DNA of 64,000 nt from Medakamo hakoo (taxonomy: Eukaryota; Chlorophyta; Trebouxiophyceae; Coccomyxaceae): NCBI GenBank assembly GCA_026636295.1, contig CP089460.1, positions 620,001 to 684,000 of the forward strand, written 5' to 3'. The notes below the pieces were generated by a model. It searched no databases. It was not told where the DNA came from and saw nothing but the letters and a program-made list of their open reading frames with translations. This document shows positions 60,712 through 64,000 of the stretch, piece after piece. Position 1 is the first letter of the stretch. Every line of letters starts with the position of its first letter. Made by a program: the position numbers and the translations under genes.

Positions 60712-62877
60712 ATGGCACCACCCAACGCGGCCGAGGTACGCTGACGAGCAAGCGGCGGCCGGGCGCTCGAACAAAAACGCGCAAAACGCCGGGCGGCGGG
60801 CCTGTGCCCAGCCGGACGGCGGTGCCGCCGCTGCGCCAGGCATGCGCGGCATTGGATCATGGATCTGAGCAGGAGAGCGCGCCGATGCAGGCCCCGCAAT
60901 CGTGCGCGGCGGGCTCGAGCGGGAAGCGCGGCGTGTGTCGGCGCGGCACTCGAAAAACTCGGATGTGGGCGCGTTTTGTCGCCGTCCCGCCCTCACCCGC
61001 CCCTCCAACCACACCCACCCACCAGGCCGCCATGCTGGCCCCTCCCGGCGACGGATCCGGGGGTCTCTCCTCCCCGCCGGCCTCCCCACTGCGTAAACGC
61101 GACCGGGAGGAAGACAGCAAGACCCCGCCTGAAAGCCCGGTCGCGACGCCGTCGGCCAAACGCCCTGCGTCCGCGGCGCGTACGCCCGTCGGCCGGTCTG
61201 GCCTGGCGCCACGTGAGTTGCATGAGGGTTGGCAAGGAAAAAAAGGGGTGCGCGCCCGGGTGGGCCGGGAAAACGTCGTCGCCAAGCCGCCGTCCGCACT
61301 GCCAGCAGTGCGAGGGGCGACCGGCTTGTTGCGGTTGCGGCGTGGCCGGGCGTGGGAGCGGCGCTGGCCGCTCCCGGCGCCGCCGCCAAACTGTTGCCAG
61401 AACACTGGCGACGCCATCGGCGTGGCGGTTGAAGCAGCCGGCCCGTCCCCCGGCCCTCGCGCCGACGCGAAACCCGCATGCCTGCCCAAACACGGCACGA
61501 CTCACGAACACAACACACCACCTACCTCCCCACCACCACCACCCCCACCCCCACCCCTCAGCCCGCATGACGGAACGCCAGATGCTGCAGCTGGCCCTGG
61601 AGGAATCGCGCCGTGCCGCTGCGGGCGACGCGCCCAGCCCTGCCGCCGCCACGCCGGCCGGGCCCGCCCCTGCGTCGGCCGCCAAACCAAAGGCCACGCC
61701 GCGCCCGCGCCCGCCGCGTGTGGCGGTCCCGGCCTCGCCCCGCTCGCCGCGCACGCCGGGCGGGCCGCGCTTCGGCGCCAGCCGGGCGAGCGGTGGCGGT
61801 GGTGGTGGGTCGGCCACGCCGCGGGCGGGGCGGTCCGTGCCGGCGACGCCGCGTGGCCGGCCGCCTGGCGGCGGTGGCGGCACGGCCGCGGCGGCGGCGG
61901 CGGCCACGCCCGCGGCGGGGGCCGAGCCGCTGCCCTGGGCGCCCGCGCGCTGGGAGGGGGATGAAGGCGAGGCCGCGGCGCTCGCCGCCTGGTCGCCCGT
62001 GGGGCTGGCGCCGCCCCGCCCCTCCCTGGCCCGCGCGCCCAGCCTGGCGGTGGGCGTGGCGGCGCTGAAATGCTTGGACGGCGTGGCGGCGGGCGAGGAC
62101 GCGCGGCCGTCCGCGTCCCTGCCCTCCGCGTCGCCCACTCCTGCCGCCACGACCGCCGCCACATCCCGCGGCTCCCCTGCGCCTCTGTCGGCCTCGTGCG
62201 GCGCGGCCGGCTCCGAAGCCGGCGGCGGCGGCGGCGGGAGCGGCCCGGCGACGTCGTCAATGGATACGGCGGGCGCGCCGCCGCCCCGCCCGCCCGCGCC
62301 CCCACCCCTGACCGCGTCCGCCGTCGCCGCCCGTGCTGCTGCCCTGCGTGCCGAACACCGGGCGGAGGGGTGCCGGGCGGCCGCCGCCGCCGCGGGCACG
62401 GCGTCCTTGCCCGCCGCGGCGGGGTCGCGCCTGGGCAAGGCCCTCCTGGCCGCCGGCGGCTTTGCCGGCCCAGCCCTGGCGCGCCTGTCGTCCGGGGTGT
62501 TGGACGACGCCGGCGGTGCGGTGGAGGCGGCGGCGCCCGCGCCGCCCGCCCCCCGCCAACCGTCCTTCTCCCTCGCCGTCTCGCGCCTCGCCGCGCGCGT
62601 CCTCGTCCGCTCCTCCTCCCAAGCCTGGGCGGACGAGGCCGCGGCGTGGGCGGCCAAGGCCGGCGGCGCCGCGCTGGCCGCCGGCGGCCCCGGCGCCGCC
62701 TGCTGCACCCGGCGCGCGTCGATTGCGCTGGCGGACGGGTACGTGTGCGAAGCCGCGCCCGAGCACGACGCCGGTGTCGCGGACGCGGTCGGCGCGGCGG
62801 ACGATGCGGCCAAGCGGCGCGCGCTGGAAGCGGCGGCGCTGGTCGGCCTGCCGGCCTGGCTGGGCGGGAGGCAGTGA
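60712..62877 (+). CDS. Ubiquitin-interacting-motif protein, otherwise low-complexity
   Basis: Predicted exons 60712-60735, 61026-61212 and 61562-62877 (phases 0, 1) give 508 residues. Exon 1 encodes only MAPPNAAE; exon 2 has a nuclear-localisation-like KRDREED and SAKRPAS with Thr/Ser-Pro sites. Exon 3 opens with RMTERQMLQLALEESRRAA, an excellent match to the ubiquitin-interacting motif (E-x-x-x-h-x-x-A-L-x-x-S). Next is a long Ala/Pro/Gly/Ser-rich region with many S/T-P sites. The last 130 residues or so look more ordered: LSLAVSRLAARVLVRSSSQAWADEAAAW, then CCTRRASIALADGYVCEAAPEHD, then KRRALEAAALVGLPAWLGG. Family unknown. A nuclear or proteasome-linked adaptor is inferred from the UIM only. 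Confidence 0.6.
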
Positions 62878-62894
62878 GTGGTGTGGGGGCGGCC

Positions 62895-62990
62895 TGTTTG
62901 GCGCCCGCCTGTGTGCGCCCCTACCCACGGGTGCGCTCTGCCCCTCTCCGCCCCGCTTGTTTGGCGCCGCCTGTGTGCGCCCCTACCCAC
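62895..62990 (+). repeat. Direct repeat of about 34 bases, period 63
   Basis: The unit TGTTTGGCGCC(C)GCCTGT...CCCTACCCAC occurs at 62895-62928 and 62958-62990, nearly identical except for one C. It is the only non-simple local duplication I noticed in the window. Confidence 0.85.
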
Positions 62991-63146
62991 GCCACGCCCC
63001 CCGCCGTGCGCGGAGCAAGGCTCGACCGACCCCCCCCCCCCCCCAAAAATCGACGGTTTGCCTTTTTTGATGATGTGTGTGTGTTTCATCCACACCCCCA
63101 GTAGAGTCAGCTTGTTTTTTTTCCTTTTTTTGTTTTCGTGGGTGTG

Positions 63147-63147
<1 letters not shown>

Positions 63148-63179
<32 letters not shown>

Positions 63180-63190
63180 TGTGTGTGTGG
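63148..63190. repeat. (GCGT)n then (GT)n microsatellite
   Basis: About eight GCGT units followed by GTGTGTGTG. Confidence 0.93.
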
Positions 63191-63804
63191 CTGCGCGCCT
63201 CCATCGCAGGGCGCGCGCGCCGGTGAAAAGCTCTGTTTTTTCCCCCTTGGACCTGCTGGAAGAGGGTGGGGGCGACGGCAGCTGTCGTCGTGTCCTCCGC
63301 CCGTCGCTGAGCAGCAGAGTCTCCCCCCCCAACCAACCCAACGCCCACCACCACCACGGCCGCCGGTCCTGCGATGCCTGGTTCGCTTTCGTGTGCCGCC
63401 GTTTCCGTGGGATGAGCGGGGGGCCGCAAGCCCAACCACCCAAACCTTGTATAAAAATACCAAAACAGATGAATGAGCCAGTCCCGATAATCAATGCCAG
63501 GCGCACACGTCCCCTCACATGGTGAGCACCACATGCAGGCCCGGTGTTGCGCACGGGCGACAGAGAGGGCGGCGGGTGGCGGGTGTGAAAGAGTTTTGTC
63601 AAGCATTCTCCATCCATGGATCCACATGCTCTCTCTCCTCCAGGAAGAAAAAAGCAGCGCTCTCTCAAGCAAGAAAAGGCAGGCACCGCCACCCCCGCAC
63701 ACCCCCAGCCGTGCGCGCGCGTCCGGACACAGCCGCGGCCATGGGCCGGCGTCTCCACGCGGCCGCGCACAAGGCCTTCATTTCCTCATGCACGGTCCCC
63801 GCCC

Positions 63805-64000
63805 TTAGCCGCGACCAGCGCCCCCGCCGCGGCCAGCGCCGCCGCCGCGGCGTTGGTCGTCGTCGTCTTCCTCGCCTTGGTCGTCGTCCTCGCCTTGGTC
63901 GCCGTCGTCTTCCTCGTCTGAGTCAGAAAACCCTTCAGGAAAGAACTTCGCCATGTTCTCCAGGTGCTTCGCCAGCGACGCCGCGTCGCAGTACCTGTAT
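63805..64000 (-). CDS. C-terminus of an acidic/RGG-tailed protein (5' part outside window)
   Basis: Minus-strand frame open from the window edge to a TAA at 63807-63805 (65 codons). The start of the visible part is helical and ordered: YCDAASLAKHLENMAKFFPEGF. It is followed by an acidic stretch with three D/E blocks separated by DQG, and then a short Arg/Gly tail (RRGGGAGRGGGAGRG). Acidic plus RGG ends are common in nucleolar, RNP or histone-chaperone proteins. I do not recognise the family, and an upstream intron boundary inside the visible part cannot be excluded. Confidence 0.5.
   Translation of the reverse strand, partial: YRYCDAASLAKHLENMAKFFPEGFSDSDEEDDGDQGEDDDQGEEDDDDQRRGGGAGRGGGAGRG

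Larger units (their letters stand above)
62878..63804. other. Repeat-rich convergent intergenic region, no gene seen
   Basis: These 927 bases lie between the UIM gene stop and the stop of the last, partial minus-strand gene. They hold a duplicated 34-base unit, a 15-base C run (63030-63044), T-runs, a (GCGT)n tract and some lower-GC stretches at about 63440-63520. Open frames here are repeat translations without family likeness. I see no tRNA-like or snRNA-like fold by eye, but a small RNA could be missed. Confidence 0.55.

Noticed and set aside
60993-63770. A 925-codon open frame on the minus strand
   Set aside because: It is antisense to the UIM gene and extends over simple repeats. No recognisable motif.
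1-64000. Prokaryotic operons, CRISPR arrays, insertion sequences, transposons or virus-derived elements
   Set aside because: Genes carry spliceosomal introns and organelle-targeting peptides. I found no spaced direct repeats of CRISPR type, no transposase, reverse transcriptase, integrase or capsid-like frames, and no long terminal or inverted repeats.

Overview
The window is nuclear DNA of a very GC-rich (about 70% by eye), gene-dense, photosynthetic eukaryote. Most genes carry one to four short introns with GTGCGT or GTGAGT donors and CAG acceptors. Several products point to the green lineage: a thylakoid-lumen 16.5 kDa (MPH2-like) protein with a Tat-type leader, an FtsH11-like protease, a plastid-type FabZ, a calcium-dependent protein kinase, an HVA22 protein, a PAS1-like FKBP-TPR protein, plant-type glycerophosphocholine acyltransferase and a glyoxysomal-type citrate synthase. 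A high-GC unicellular green alga fits best. This rests on recognising families by eye, not on a search.

Layout. 1-10.6 kb: the 3' end of D-2-hydroxyglutarate dehydrogenase, ARP6, a UVRAG/Vps38-like protein, WDR55, a BASS transporter, a YeeE/YedE-type transporter and HVA22. 10.6-24.9 kb: a two-RRM protein, a long coiled-coil protein, a 1,594-residue cell-surface protein, GPI mannosyltransferase I (PIG-M) and two unassigned proteins. 25-31 kb: a Cdc25/Acr2-type rhodanese, a protein with three MBD-like domains and a PHD-finger protein, all on the plus strand. 31-43.3 kb: MPH2-like lumen protein, PAS1-like FKBP-TPR, FtsH11, FabZ, FRA10AC1, a 101-residue unknown, argininosuccinate lyase and MED8. 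43.4-64 kb: ER protein disulfide isomerase, a voltage-gated proton channel, a PAP2 phosphatase, PRP31, GPC acyltransferase, citrate synthase, an unknown plastid membrane protein, a PX-BAR sorting nexin, a CDPK, a UIM-bearing protein and the 3' end of an acidic/RGG protein.

Organisation. The genes are mostly unrelated housekeeping functions, not an operon or island. Strands alternate strikingly. About eleven neighbours are head-to-head with only about 110-290 bp between start codons, and convergent pairs are often separated by less than 200 bp. I saw no transposon, viral element, CRISPR array or rRNA/tRNA gene.

Most worth a second look: an Hv1 channel whose S4 lacks the gate tryptophan and the third arginine; a triple-MBD protein followed by a PHD reader; two introns that are in frame and free of stops, one of them inside a CDPK EF-hand; a PTS2-like signal confined to one small exon of citrate synthase; and a U-rich tract just after many 5' splice sites. 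Exon limits were read by hand and checked for codon phase; they are predictions.
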